NCBI GenBank assembly: GCA_014762505.1
Contig: JABURS010000035.1
Coordinates: forward strand, 1-64,000
Source: Chromatiales bacterium
Lineage (GTDB): Bacteria > Pseudomonadota > Gammaproteobacteria > SpSt-1174
DNA length: 64,000 bases
Direction of reading: 5' to 3'
The translations under genes and the position numbers were made by a program. The notes beneath the pieces were generated by a model. The model made no database searches, was not told where the DNA came from, and saw only the letters and a program-made list of their open reading frames with translations. Shown here piece by piece: positions 49,087-57,657 of the stretch. Each line of letters begins with the position of its first letter. Within the stretch, counting starts at the first letter, position 1.

Positions 49087-49737
49087 TTACATCGCGAAGG
49101 GCAGCGGGTTGAAATAGTGGCGGCCGCTGCGCTGGGTGCGGATCTGCTCCAGCAGGGCCTGGTAGTCCGGCTCGCGGTTCACCAGATCGATCTCGCTGGC
49201 GTTCACGATCAGCAGGGGCGCGTCATTATAGTGGTAGAAGAATTCCGTGTATGCATCGCACAGCCGCTGCAGGTAGGCGCTGTCGATGGTCTGCTCGTAG
49301 CGCCGGCCACGCCCCGCGATGCGTCGCAGGAGCACGTCCACCGGGGCCTGCAGGTAGACGACGAGGTCCGGCACCGGGGCGTCGATGGTCATCTGCTGGT
49401 AGACCTGCTCGTAGAGCGCGAGCTCGTCGGCGTCCAGGGTGAGCCCTGCAAACAGGCGGTCCTTCTCGATGAGGAAGTCGGCGATGCGCACCGGGCGGAA
49501 CATGTCCGCCTGGCGCAGCGCCTGCATCTGGCGCACCCGTTGCATGAGGAAGAAGAGCTGGGTGGGCAGGGCCCCGGCACGCGGGTCCTGATAGAAGCGC
49601 TCGAGAAAGGGGTTCTCCTCCGGCCCCTCCAGCAGCAGTTCGGTGCCGAAATCCTCCGAGAGTCGCCGCGCCAGGCTGGTCTTGCCGACGCCGATCGGCC
49701 CCTCGATGACGATATAGCCGGGCAGGTCGCGGCTCAT
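49087..49737 (-). CDS. Deoxynucleoside kinase (dAK/dGK family)
   Basis: 216 residues. P-loop VIEGPIGVGKTSLARRL, then ENPFLERFYQDP, ADFLIEKDRLFAGLTL and the lid RIAGRGRRYEQ. It phosphorylates deoxyadenosine, deoxyguanosine or deoxycytidine; the exact substrate is not readable. The gene is commonly fused in operons with folK and panBC. ATG 49737 overlaps the folK stop (ATGA). Confidence 0.9.
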   Translation of the reverse strand: MSRDLPGYIVIEGPIGVGKTSLARRLSEDFGTELLLEGPEENPFLERFYQDPRAGALPTQLFFLMQRVRQMQALRQADMFRPVRIADFLIEKDRLFAGLTLDADELALYEQVYQQMTIDAPVPDLVVYLQAPVDVLLRRIAGRGRRYEQTIDSAYLQRLCDAYTEFFYHYNDAPLLIVNASEIDLVNREPDYQALLEQIRTQRSGRHYFNPLPFAM

Positions 49738-50246
49738 GCCTCCGACTCCCTGGCGTCCGTCTCCAGCACCCGCAGGCCGTCCCGCGGGCAGCGCGCGCAC
49801 AGCGCGTCCAGGGCGCCGAGACGCGGAATGACGAGATCCGGCGCGATCTCCTGCAGGGGATAGAGCACGAAGGCGCGCTCGGCCAGGCCGGGATGCGGCA
49901 CGGTGAGCCGCTTGCTCTCGATCACGGCATCGCCGTAGAGGAGCAGGTCCAGGTCCAGGGTGCGCGGCCCCCAGTGTTGACCCCCGCGCACGCGACCATG
50001 CGCCTGCTCGATGGCGAGCAGCGCCTCCAGCAGGCCCTCGGCCGGCAGCCGCGTCTGCAGACAGGCCACGGCATTGACGTAATCGGGCTGATCCTGTGGG
50101 CCCATGGGCGGATTGTGGTAGAGCCGGGAGGCCGCGGTGAGCGTCACCCCCTCGATCCCGCCGAGCTCCTCCAGCGCCCGGGCCACCTGGGCGGCCGGGT
50201 CGTCGAGGTTGCTGCCCAGGCCGATGTAGGCGGTCGTGCCCTGCAT
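49734..50246 (-). CDS. folK: 2-amino-4-hydroxy-6-hydroxymethyldihydropteridine pyrophosphokinase
   Basis: 170 residues. TAYIGLGSNLDDP opens the protein; LYHNPPMGPQDQPDYVNAV and the HPPK signature WGPRTLDLDLLLYG are clear. Folate pathway enzyme. ATG 50246 is 4 bp after the pcnB stop, with GAGGTG immediately before it; the frame is open upstream into pcnB but unlike the family. Confidence 0.94.
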   Translation of the reverse strand: MQGTTAYIGLGSNLDDPAAQVARALEELGGIEGVTLTAASRLYHNPPMGPQDQPDYVNAVACLQTRLPAEGLLEALLAIEQAHGRVRGGQHWGPRTLDLDLLLYGDAVIESKRLTVPHPGLAERAFVLYPLQEIAPDLVIPRLGALDALCARCPRDGLRVLETDARESEA

Positions 50247-50250
50247 CACC

Positions 50251-51684
50251 TCAGTCACCCCCTCCGCCCTTCTTCGGCGGGCGACGACGCCGCCGGCGCC
50301 TGGGCTTGCCGCTGCCCTTGCCCTCGTTGCCGGCACCGGCCAGCAGCTTCTGCTGGCCGGCGGCGTCGGTCTCCTGGAACTCGGTCCACCACTGGCAGTC
50401 CCCCGGCGGCAGCTCGCCCGAGCGGCTGCGCAGGCAGAGGAAGTCGTAGGCGGCACGAAAGCGCGGGTGGGCGGCCAGGCGCAGGGCCCGTCCGCGGGAC
50501 TTGTGGCGGAAGCGCGGCTGCAGGGTCCAGATCTCGCGCATGGGAATGCCGAAGCGCTTGGGGATGGAGGTGGCCCGCTGCTGCAGGCTCATGATGTTGT
50601 GCGCCGCCTGCTGCAGGGCCGGGATCTCCGGCACGCCGTCCTCGGCCATGATGGCCGCCGCCTCGTGGCGCAGGGGCTCCCACAGCAGGGCGGCGAAGAG
50701 GAAGGCCGGCGTCACCGGCCTGTCCTCGTTGATGCGGGCGTCGGTGTTGGCCAGGGCATTCAGCACGAAGGTGACGGGGAAGCCCTCCTCTTCGTGGGCC
50801 AGGGCCTCTTCCGTGAGCGGGAAGAGGTGCTCGAACAGGCCGTAGTGGCGCAGCATCTCGAAGGTCTGCACGGCACTGCCGCCATGGAACAGCTTGAGCA
50901 CCTCGTCGAACAGCCGCGCGGGGCTGATCTCGGCCAGCAGGTCGGCGAACTCGTGCATGCCGGCCTCGACCGCCGGGTCGATGCGGAAACCGAGCTTGGC
51001 GGCGAAACGCACGGCGCGCAGCATGCGCACCGGGTCCTCGCGAAAACGGGTGTCGGGATCGCCGATCAGGCGCAAGCGACCCGCCTCGAGGTCCTTCATG
51101 CCGCCGACGAAGTCGACCACCGAGAAGTCGGCGATGTTGTAGTAAAGGGCGTTGATGGTGAAGTCACGGCGCCAGGCATCCTGGTCCAGGGTGCCGTAGA
51201 CGTTGTCGCGCAGGATGCGTCCGTCGTCGCTGGTGACGGCGGCGGCCTCGCTCGCCTCGTCGTCGTCCTCGTGCGGGGCACGGAAGGTCGCCACCTCGAT
51301 GATCTCGCGACCGAAGTGCACATGGGCCAGGCGGAAGCGCCGGCCGATCAGGCGGCAGTTGCGAAACAGCTCGCGCACCTGTTCGGGACGCGCGTCGGTG
51401 GCGATGTCGAAGTCCTTGGGTTCGCGTCCCAGCAGCAGGTCGCGCACGCCACCGCCGACGAGAAAGGCCTGGTAGCCCGCCTCGTGCAGGCGGTACAGGA
51501 CCTTGAGCGCATTCTGGCTGATGTTGGCCCGGGAGATGGGGTGCTCGGACCGGGCGTAGACGCGTGGTTCGGCGGCGTTCTGGTTGTTGTTGTACACGGC
51601 CCCGGCCAATCTGAAAGGGTAACGAAGCAGGTATCGTATCAAGTCTTTCAACGACTTGCAGTTGGTTCCCGGTGTGGTACTCAC
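50251..51684 (-). CDS. pcnB: Poly(A) polymerase I
   Basis: 477 residues from GTG 51684. FLVGGGVRDLLLGREPKDFDIATDA carries the nucleotidyltransferase carboxylates; RDFTINALYYNIAD and DTRFREDPVRMLRAVRFAAKLG follow. The C-terminal tail is basic (PRRRRRRRPPKKGG). It polyadenylates mRNA to speed decay. ATG 51717 would overlap the upstream gene and lacks a ribosome site, so GTG with GAGG 11 nt upstream is preferred; non-AUG starts are known for pcnB. Confidence 0.92.
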   Translation of the reverse strand: MSTTPGTNCKSLKDLIRYLLRYPFRLAGAVYNNNQNAAEPRVYARSEHPISRANISQNALKVLYRLHEAGYQAFLVGGGVRDLLLGREPKDFDIATDARPEQVRELFRNCRLIGRRFRLAHVHFGREIIEVATFRAPHEDDDEASEAAAVTSDDGRILRDNVYGTLDQDAWRRDFTINALYYNIADFSVVDFVGGMKDLEAGRLRLIGDPDTRFREDPVRMLRAVRFAAKLGFRIDPAVEAGMHEFADLLAEISPARLFDEVLKLFHGGSAVQTFEMLRHYGLFEHLFPLTEEALAHEEEGFPVTFVLNALANTDARINEDRPVTPAFLFAALLWEPLRHEAAAIMAEDGVPEIPALQQAAHNIMSLQQRATSIPKRFGIPMREIWTLQPRFRHKSRGRALRLAAHPRFRAAYDFLCLRSRSGELPPGDCQWWTEFQETDAAGQQKLLAGAGNEGKGSGKPRRRRRRRPPKKGGGGD

Positions 51685-51691
51685 GTCGTGA

Positions 51692-52096
51692 TTATCCTCG
51701 TTGCTTGCCCAGCGCATCGCGCAGGCGGCGGCGGTCGCGCTTGCTCGGCCGACCGCCGGTCTCGACCCGCGCGAGGCGGTCCAGCCGGCGGGTCTCCGCC
51801 AGGGCCTCCCGCTTCGCCAGGCTCTCGGGCGTCTCCTCGTAGAGGCCGGCGGCCTCGGCGGCGGGACGCCGCTGATCGTTCAGGGCCTCCACCACGACCT
51901 CGTAGCGCTCCTCGCCCCGCAGGATCTCCAGCCGGTCACCCGGCCGCACGGTGCGGGCCGGCTTCACACGCTGGCCGTTGACATGCACCTTGCCGCCCCC
52001 GATGGCCGCGGTGGCGGCCGCGCGGGTCTTGAAGAAGCGCGCCGCCCAGAGCCACTTGTCCAGGCGCAGCTCCGCCAGGGGCTCACGTCCCGCCAT
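51692..52096 (-). CDS. hslR: S4-domain RNA-binding protein (Hsp15/HslR-like)
   Basis: 134 residues. The S4 domain begins LAELRLDKWLWAARFFKTRA and continues GGGKVHVNGQRVKPARTVRPGD; a basic tail (SKRDRRRLRDALG) ends the protein. Hsp15 binds the 50S subunit carrying a stalled nascent chain. The ATG overlaps the FAD-gene stop by one base. Assignment to HslR is by length and tail. Confidence 0.88.
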   Translation of the reverse strand: MAGREPLAELRLDKWLWAARFFKTRAAATAAIGGGKVHVNGQRVKPARTVRPGDRLEILRGEERYEVVVEALNDQRRPAAEAAGLYEETPESLAKREALAETRRLDRLARVETGGRPSKRDRRRLRDALGKQRG

Positions 52097-53121
52097 CAGC
52101 CGCAGCCATCCAGCACGAAGTTGGCCAGCGACCAGCCCGAACGGAAGGCCCCCTCCAGCCGCGGCGAGATGCACCAGTCGCCACACAGGCCGAGGCGCGC
52201 ACCGGCATCGAACAGAAAGGGCGTGTCCTGCCCGCCCAGCGGCATGGCCTCGCGCCAGAAGCGGGCGGCGCGCACGCGCGGCTTGGGCAGGCGCTGACCG
52301 GTGGCCTCGGCGAAGGCCTTGAGCAGCGCCTGGATGACGTCCTCCGGCGCCATCTCCTGACGCGTCTCCGTCCACTCGGGCGTGGCATGCAGCACCCAGG
52401 CCTCGCGCTCGGCGCGGCGCGGCTTGCTGCTGTTGCGGGCGACCCAGTTGAGCGGCGAGCGCGCGACATAGGCCGCATCGTACGGCAGATCCAGCGGCTC
52501 GTCGAAGCCCAGCAGCACGGTCCAGCCGGGCGTCATCTGCACGCCGGCGAGCCGGCCCGCCAGATCCGGGCTCAGCGGCTCGACCAGACGCAGGGCCGCT
52601 GCCGGCGGCAGGGCCAGCACGACCAGGTCGTAACGGCCCAGGTCCTCCCCCAGGCGGTCGATCAGGCGCAGGCCCTCGCCTTCGGGCACCAGGCGCATCA
52701 CCTCGGTACCCACCCGCACCTCGCAGAGTTCGCCCAGGTGGCGCGCCAGGGCCCCCATGTTGGGCGTGCCCACGTAGCGGGGCATGGCGTCGCGGCTCAT
52801 GAAGTTGCCGCGATCCACCTCGACCACCCAGCCCTGCCAGGGCTGCACCACGCCCTCCAGCAGCCAGCCTTCCAGGGCCTCGCAGAACTGCTCGTCGTGG
52901 GCGGTGAAGTACTGGGTGCCGGCGTCGAATTCGTAACCCCGGGCACGGTAGCTGGCCATGCGCCCGCCGGCATGCAGGCCGCGCTCGAAGACACGCACCT
53001 CGGGGATGTCGAGGACCAGCGAGGTGGCGCAGGCCAGCCCTGCCATGCCGGCACCGACGATGGCCACCGATTCGGGCGCCGTGGCCAGCGGGGCGAAGGG
53101 GGACCCGTCCGGCCGGTTCAT
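52096..53121 (-). CDS. FAD-dependent amine-oxidase-like protein (renalase-like)
   Basis: 341 residues. SVAIVGAGMAGLACATSL is the dinucleotide motif, then VFERGLHAGGRMASYRA and GYEFDAGTQYFTAHD; the C-terminal FAD motif is LGLCGDWCISPRLEGAFRSG. Similar to bacterial NAD/FAD proteins often called renalase or amine oxidase; its substrate is unknown. Its stop overlaps the hslR start. It follows a YcgN gene by 31 bp. Confidence 0.85.
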   Translation of the reverse strand: MNRPDGSPFAPLATAPESVAIVGAGMAGLACATSLVLDIPEVRVFERGLHAGGRMASYRARGYEFDAGTQYFTAHDEQFCEALEGWLLEGVVQPWQGWVVEVDRGNFMSRDAMPRYVGTPNMGALARHLGELCEVRVGTEVMRLVPEGEGLRLIDRLGEDLGRYDLVVLALPPAAALRLVEPLSPDLAGRLAGVQMTPGWTVLLGFDEPLDLPYDAAYVARSPLNWVARNSSKPRRAEREAWVLHATPEWTETRQEMAPEDVIQALLKAFAEATGQRLPKPRVRAARFWREAMPLGGQDTPFLFDAGARLGLCGDWCISPRLEGAFRSGWSLANFVLDGCG

Positions 53122-53152
53122 GCGCTGCCCCGGGTCGTGTTCATGCTCTGGG

Positions 53153-53599
53153 TCATTCGGCCCAGGCCACGATGTGATCCTCGTAGTCCTCGTCCACCAC
53201 CGCGCTCTCGCAGACGACGCGCCCGCGCACCGACTGACCGGCGGCATGCACGGAGGCGGGGTCGCCGGTGAGCAGCGGGTGCCAGACCGGCAGGTCGCCA
53301 CCCTCGGCCAGTCGCCGGTAGGCGCAGGTCGAGGGCAGCCAGTGGAACTGCGCGAAGTCCTCCTGCGACAGGTCGATGCAGTCGTCCACGCGCTCCAGGC
53401 GGTGCTCGTAGTCGCTACAGCGACAGCTGTTGGTATCCAGCAGGCGACAGGCGATGTCGGTGTAGTAGACATGGGCATCATCAGAGCCGCTGTCCTGCAG
53501 CTTGTGCAGGCAGCAGCGCGCGCAGCCGTCGCAGAGCGACTCCCATTCCGCCCGCGTCATCTCTGCCAGCGTCCTGGCCTGCCAGAAGGGCTGTGTCAT
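53153..53599 (-). CDS. YcgN-family cysteine-cluster protein (UPF0260)
   Basis: 148 residues. CDGCARCCLHKL, then TDIACRLLDTNSCRCSDYEHR, CAYRRL and GRVVCES give the conserved cysteine pattern of the CxxCxxCC (YkgJ-like) family, which may bind metal. Function unknown. The start overlaps the lipoprotein gene stop (ATGA at 53596-53599). Confidence 0.9.
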   Translation of the reverse strand: MTQPFWQARTLAEMTRAEWESLCDGCARCCLHKLQDSGSDDAHVYYTDIACRLLDTNSCRCSDYEHRLERVDDCIDLSQEDFAQFHWLPSTCAYRRLAEGGDLPVWHPLLTGDPASVHAAGQSVRGRVVCESAVVDEDYEDHIVAWAE

Positions 53600-54255
53600 G
53601 CGGCCGTATCCCCTGCGACCGTCTGCTGCAGGCGCTCGCGCAGTGCGGGGAAGTCGCGTGGCGGGACGTATTCCAGCACCTCGCGCTCCTCCTCGCCCAG
53701 CAGCAGCGCCAGCCCCTTGTCGGGATAGAGCCAGTAGGTCTGCGTGTTATTCAGGCGCAGGGTCTCGGCCGGCGGGCCGAAGCGCTGTTCCACGATGGCG
53801 GCATCGTACTGCGCCGTCGGGATATAGGTGAGCGCCCCCACCGGCAGGTCGTACACCGAACGGATGTCGGCCTCGGTGAGACCGAGCTTGCGCGCCCCGC
53901 TGGGCATGGGCTCGCTGTTCGGCGCGCGGTCGGCCATGGCCGCGAGTTGCGCCTCGTCGGCCGCCAGCCGCGCGATCACGCGGGCCTCCAGCACGCCCAG
54001 CGTGATGCGGCCGAAATAGGCCTCGAGATACAGCCCGCCGTCGGCCTCGCGGAACAGGGCGATCTCCGGCAGGGCGCGAAAGGTCTGGGCCACCGTGCGC
54101 AGGTCCGACTCGCCCAGGGTCACGCCGAACACGCGCGACCCCCCGTCCGCCAGGGACTCCACCACCCAGGGCAGGTCCTGCGTCGCCAGCTGGCGCGGGT
54201 CGTCACAGGCTGCAAGCAGCAGCATCAACCCGAGCGCCATCAGCGTGCCTTTCAT
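53596..54255 (-). CDS. Predicted lipoprotein of unknown function
   Basis: 219 residues. The signal LMALGLMLLLAAC ends in a lipobox with Cys17, and the Asp residues after it (DD) would favour inner-membrane retention by the Lol +2 rule. The body has no recognisable domain; it contains a central YFGRITLGVLEARVIARL and a tail YWLYPDKGLALLLGEEEREV. ATG 54255 has GGAG about 8-10 nt upstream. It shares its upstream region with the divergent gene at 54378. Confidence 0.78.
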   Translation of the reverse strand: MKGTLMALGLMLLLAACDDPRQLATQDLPWVVESLADGGSRVFGVTLGESDLRTVAQTFRALPEIALFREADGGLYLEAYFGRITLGVLEARVIARLAADEAQLAAMADRAPNSEPMPSGARKLGLTEADIRSVYDLPVGALTYIPTAQYDAAIVEQRFGPPAETLRLNNTQTYWLYPDKGLALLLGEEEREVLEYVPPRDFPALRERLQQTVAGDTAA

Positions 54256-54319
54256 CTCGTTCACTCCACAGCATCCATTTACAGGTAGCCAGATCATACC
54301 ATCCCGTCCGGCATCAGGT

Positions 54320-54347
54320 TTGGCTCCCCGTCCACGCCGGGTATAAT
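54320..54347 (+). promoter_or_regulatory. Sigma-70 promoter for the Kdo-transferase-like gene
   Basis: -35 TTGGCT (54320-54325, 4 of 6), 16-bp spacer, -10 TATAAT (54342-54347, exact). Transcription would start near 54354; a GAGGAG ribosome site and ATG 54378 follow. Confidence 0.65.
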
Positions 54348-54377
54348 CCGCCCGCGCAACGAGGAGACCCCAGACGC

Positions 54378-55451
54378 ATGGCATTGACCGACTTCCTGAC
54401 CGCCGGACGCATCCCGCGCGAGCTGGTCGGCGCGACACTCGTGATCGCCGACACCGACACCCTGCACCGTGCCGACGGCTTCCTGACCGACCTGGCAGAC
54501 CGCCTCGGCAACGTCGGCGTGGGCAACCTGGGGCCGGGTGCGTACCGTGGCCGCTTCGCCGCCGTCGACCTGCCGGAGGACCACGGGGCCGATCGCAAGC
54601 GTCTGAAGAAGCTGCGCCCGGCCCGTCTGATCGTGCTCGGCGAGGCCCGGGGACGCTTCGATCTGGTGCGCGCGGCCGGCGGCGACAAGCTCTGGCTCAA
54701 TGCCCGGGACGCCCAGGCGGCCGCTACCGGCTGCCGCGTGGTCACCGCAGCTAGCGCGGCCGAGGCCGCCGCCATTCCCGGCGCCATGGCCACCGGCGAC
54801 CCCCTGCCCGGCCTCGAGGCCCTGCCGCAGCCCGACTTCGACCCGGCGCTGTGTGAGCGCTTCCGCGAATACCGCGAGCGCCAGCACCCCGTGTTCTACG
54901 TGGCCCTGGCCGACGCCGTCGAGGTGACCAGTGCCTACGGCATGCTGTTCGAGATCCTGCGCAAGAAGACCGCCATCATGCTGTTCTCGCTGGCCGATCC
55001 CGACCAGCACGAGCGGGTCTATCACGATGCCATCAAGTACAGCATGCCCACCATCCGCCACTCGCGGCTCTACACCTCCTTCGTGCCGCGCAAGAACCGG
55101 GTGTACTTTATCGAGAGCGCCGAGGTGCGCCAGCCCCTGTACGTCTGCCCGGACCTGCTGGTGGCCGGCGGCACCCTCTCGCCGGAGGCCACGGCCGCCC
55201 CGGACCTGGCCGTCGCCCTGCAAGCCGGCCGCCCGGTACTGGTCGGCCCCAACCGACGCGACCCGCTGACGGCGGCGGCGCTGGCCGCCGGCGTGGTGGC
55301 CGGCGGCGAGGACGTGGACGGCCTCGCGGCGCAGGCCATGGCCCTGTTCGACGACCCGGAGGCCGCCACCGCCCTGGGGGCACGGGGCCGGGAATGGCTG
55401 CGGGAGCAGACGGGGGCCCGTGGACGGGTCCTCGCCCTGCTGGCACCCTGA
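54378..55451 (+). CDS. Kdo-transferase (KdtA)-like GT-B protein, divergent
   Basis: 357 residues. The C-terminal half resembles KdtA/WaaA and related GT-B enzymes: PVLVGPNRRDPLTAAALAAGVV, then DGLAAQAMALFDDPEAATALGARGREWL. The N terminus lacks a signal anchor and the usual KdtA PxTLWIHAVS-like block. The central SYxF-like region (PTIRHSRLYTSFVPRKNRVYFIESAEVRQPLYVCPDLLV, abbreviated) is unlike standard WaaA. I infer a relative with changed substrate; the function is not known. It has its own promoter and is followed by two small genes. Confidence 0.55.
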   Translation: MALTDFLTAGRIPRELVGATLVIADTDTLHRADGFLTDLADRLGNVGVGNLGPGAYRGRFAAVDLPEDHGADRKRLKKLRPARLIVLGEARGRFDLVRAAGGDKLWLNARDAQAAATGCRVVTAASAAEAAAIPGAMATGDPLPGLEALPQPDFDPALCERFREYRERQHPVFYVALADAVEVTSAYGMLFEILRKKTAIMLFSLADPDQHERVYHDAIKYSMPTIRHSRLYTSFVPRKNRVYFIESAEVRQPLYVCPDLLVAGGTLSPEATAAPDLAVALQAGRPVLVGPNRRDPLTAAALAAGVVAGGEDVDGLAAQAMALFDDPEAATALGARGREWLREQTGARGRVLALLAP

Positions 55452-55514
55452 CCCTGCAAACACCGGCCTGATCGGCTAGAATCGAAGCATTATTGTGTGT
55501 ACGGAGGTTCCACC

Positions 55515-55763
55515 ATGGCCACGATCTCACCGGTCGCCGGTAACGCCCTGCTGGGTATCCAGCGCGGCATGAACGGGCTGCGCGAGAACGCCGCCGAGAT
55601 CGCCAGTGCCGAGCGCCTGAACGGCACGCCGCCGGCCGGCACCCGCGACGTGGCCGCCCCGCTGGTGGAAAGCCGTGCAAACGCCCGACAGGTCGAGGCC
55701 TCGGTCAAGGTGCTGGCCGCCGAGGACCGACTGCTCGGCAGCCTGCTGGACGTCAAGGCCTGA
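55515..55763 (+). CDS. Small flagellar-rod-like protein
   Basis: 82 residues. The N terminus (ISPVAGNALLGIQRGMNGLRENAAEIAS) and the C terminus (LVESRANARQVEASVKVLAAEDRLLGSLLDV) resemble the paired end helices of flagellar rod/hook proteins such as FlgC, with almost no middle domain. No flagellar genes are nearby. ATG 55515 has GGAGG 7 nt upstream. It precedes the putative metalloprotease gene by 25 bp, so the two are probably co-transcribed. Confidence 0.7.
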   Translation: MATISPVAGNALLGIQRGMNGLRENAAEIASAERLNGTPPAGTRDVAAPLVESRANARQVEASVKVLAAEDRLLGSLLDVKA

Positions 55764-55788
55764 CCCGTCGCCCGCCGGAGGTCTCCTG

Positions 55789-56430
55789 ATGCTCGACGGC
55801 CCCAGCTTCCCCCCCTCGCTGCAGACCACGCCCGCGAAGCGCTACGCCGGCCCGCGGGTGGGCGGTGGCGGTGTGGCCGCCCCCGTGGCCAGTGCGCGAC
55901 CGGTGGAGGATACCGAGCAGAATGCCGCCGCCCGCCAGGGCGAGGCCCGCGACAACAGCCGGGAGCAGCAACAGCTGCAATATCTGCGCGCCCGTGACCA
56001 GGAGGTGCGCAATCACGAGCGGGCCCATCTGGCAGCCGCCGGCCCCCCCGCCCGCGGCGGGGCGCGCTACGACTACCAGCGCGGGCCGGCCGGGCGCATG
56101 TACGCGGTGGGTGGCGAGGTCTCCATCGACACCTCGCCGGTACCGGGCGACCCGCGGGCATCCCTGGAAAAGGCGGAGACCGTGCAGCGCGCGGCCCTCG
56201 CCCCGGCACAGCCCTCTTCGCAGGACCTGAGCGTCGCGGCCCAGGCCCGGCAAATGGCCGCCCAGGCCCGGGTGGAGATCGCCCGGCAGCAGGCCGAGGA
56301 ACGGGCCGACGGGGACAGGACCGGGGACCTGCCCTCCCGTGGTGACCTCGCCCAGCGCATCGGTGCGATGGGCGGCGGGCTGAGCAGCCTGGCCGCCAGA
56401 CCCGACCCCCTGCTCGACGCCGTCGTCTGA
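55789..56430 (+). CDS. Putative zinc metalloprotease (SprA-related / CJM1_0395 family)
   Basis: 213 residues. The core LRARDQEVRNHERAHLAAAG contains HERAH, an HExxH zinc motif. YDYQRGPAGRMYAVGGEVSIDTSPVPGDP is the family's downstream block. The N terminus is Pro/Gly/Ala-rich and the rest is helical and charged. No signal peptide is seen. GGAGG 7 nt before ATG 55789. Activity of the family is not established. Confidence 0.8.
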   Translation: MLDGPSFPPSLQTTPAKRYAGPRVGGGGVAAPVASARPVEDTEQNAAARQGEARDNSREQQQLQYLRARDQEVRNHERAHLAAAGPPARGGARYDYQRGPAGRMYAVGGEVSIDTSPVPGDPRASLEKAETVQRAALAPAQPSSQDLSVAAQARQMAAQARVEIARQQAEERADGDRTGDLPSRGDLAQRIGAMGGGLSSLAARPDPLLDAVV

Positions 56431-56446
56431 TCCTGCCCGAAGCGGC

Positions 56447-57088
56447 TCAGGACTGGCGCGAGCGGAACGCCTTCAGCCAGGCCTGCGAGTACTCCCCGGC
56501 ACGCAGCCGCTCCTCGGGCTGCAGCTCCTTCGCCACCCGTTCGCGATAGCGCACCGCATTCACCAGCCCCAGTTCGGCGGCGATGTTGTACCACTTGTAG
56601 GCCTCGATGTCGCTGCGCTCCACGCCGTTGCCCAGGGCGAAACAGCGCGCCAGGTTGTTGGCCGCCTCGGCGTGTCCGGCCTCGGCGGCGCGATGATACC
56701 AGCGGGCCGCCTGCTCGTAGTCCTGCGGCAGCCCCTCCCCCGTGTCGTACATGAGGCCGAGCTTGAAGGCGGCCTGCGGGTTGCCCTGCTCGGCCGCCGT
56801 CCAGAACCAGTGTGCGGCCTCGTTCGGGTCGGCCTCGCCGGCCTCGCCGCCCTCCAGCATCACGGCCAGGTTGAAGGCCGCATCGGGAAAGCCCTGCCCC
56901 GCCGCCAGGCGGTAGTAATGCAGGGCCAGCGCCGGATCGCGGGCCACGCCGTCGCCGGTGTCGAGGATCACGCCCAGGTTGTACTGCGAGCGGGCATCGC
57001 CGGCATCGGCCAGGGTCTGCCAGAGGCGAATGGCGCGCTCGCGCTCACCCGCGAGCCAGGCATCCAGGGCGGTATTGAAATCGGTCAT
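56447..57088 (-). CDS. Cytoplasmic Sel1-repeat protein
   Basis: 213 residues with four to five Sel1-like repeats, for example AHWFWTAAEQGNPQAAFKLGLMYDTGEGLPQD, given here only by its landmarks: G-x-P-Q-A-A and GEGLPQDYEQA. No signal peptide, unlike the Sel1 protein at 46269. A basic C-terminal tail ends the protein. A protein-interaction scaffold; partner unknown. Convergent with the metalloprotease gene. Confidence 0.8.
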   Translation of the reverse strand: MTDFNTALDAWLAGERERAIRLWQTLADAGDARSQYNLGVILDTGDGVARDPALALHYYRLAAGQGFPDAAFNLAVMLEGGEAGEADPNEAAHWFWTAAEQGNPQAAFKLGLMYDTGEGLPQDYEQAARWYHRAAEAGHAEAANNLARCFALGNGVERSDIEAYKWYNIAAELGLVNAVRYRERVAKELQPEERLRAGEYSQAWLKAFRSRQS

Positions 57089-57172
57089 CTTGGCTATTCG
57101 CGAAAGGTGAATGGGGTCTTCGGGCAGGCGCGATTCTGCAAGCCCCCGCCCGGCAAGTCAAAACACGCCGGC

Positions 57173-57652
57173 TCAGCGCCGATGCGCCTGCTCGTGATCG
57201 AGCAGCCGCTGCTTCACGGCGAGGCGCTCGCCCCGCGTCTGCCCGCTGAAACCGCCCAGGCCCTGCGCGGCGACTACCCGGTGGCAGGGCACGACCAGCG
57301 GCACGGGGTTGCGCCGGCAGGCCCCGCCGACGGCCCGGGGGGCGCTCCCCAGCACCCGGGCGAGCTCGCCATAGCTGCGCACCTCACCGGGGGGGATGGC
57401 CTGCAGGGCCTCGCGCACCCTGGCCTGGAAGGCCGTGGCGGCCGGCGCGAGCGGCAGGTCGAAGCGATGGCCCGGGTCGGTGAAGTAGGCCCGAAGCTGG
57501 GCCACCGCCTCGGCCGCCAGGGGGTGGGTCGGGGCCTGGCAGGGGGTGCGGGCATCCAGCCAGTCGATGTCGCTGAGCTGCTCGTCACGCAGGCGTATGC
57601 CCAGACGCCCGATGGGCGTGTCGATGACGGCCTGGTAGCCGGTGTCTGCCAT
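57173..57652 (-). CDS. ogt: Methylated-DNA-[protein]-cysteine S-methyltransferase
   Basis: 159 residues. FQARVREALQAIPPGEVRSYGELA, then GGACRRNPVPLVVPCHRVV with the acceptor Cys in PCHR. It removes methyl groups from O6-methylguanine. ATG 57652 has AAGGAG 8 nt upstream. It starts 5 bp after the stop of the TPR-like gene. Confidence 0.95.
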   Translation of the reverse strand: MADTGYQAVIDTPIGRLGIRLRDEQLSDIDWLDARTPCQAPTHPLAAEAVAQLRAYFTDPGHRFDLPLAPAATAFQARVREALQAIPPGEVRSYGELARVLGSAPRAVGGACRRNPVPLVVPCHRVVAAQGLGGFSGQTRGERLAVKQRLLDHEQAHRR

Positions 57653-57657
57653 GATCG

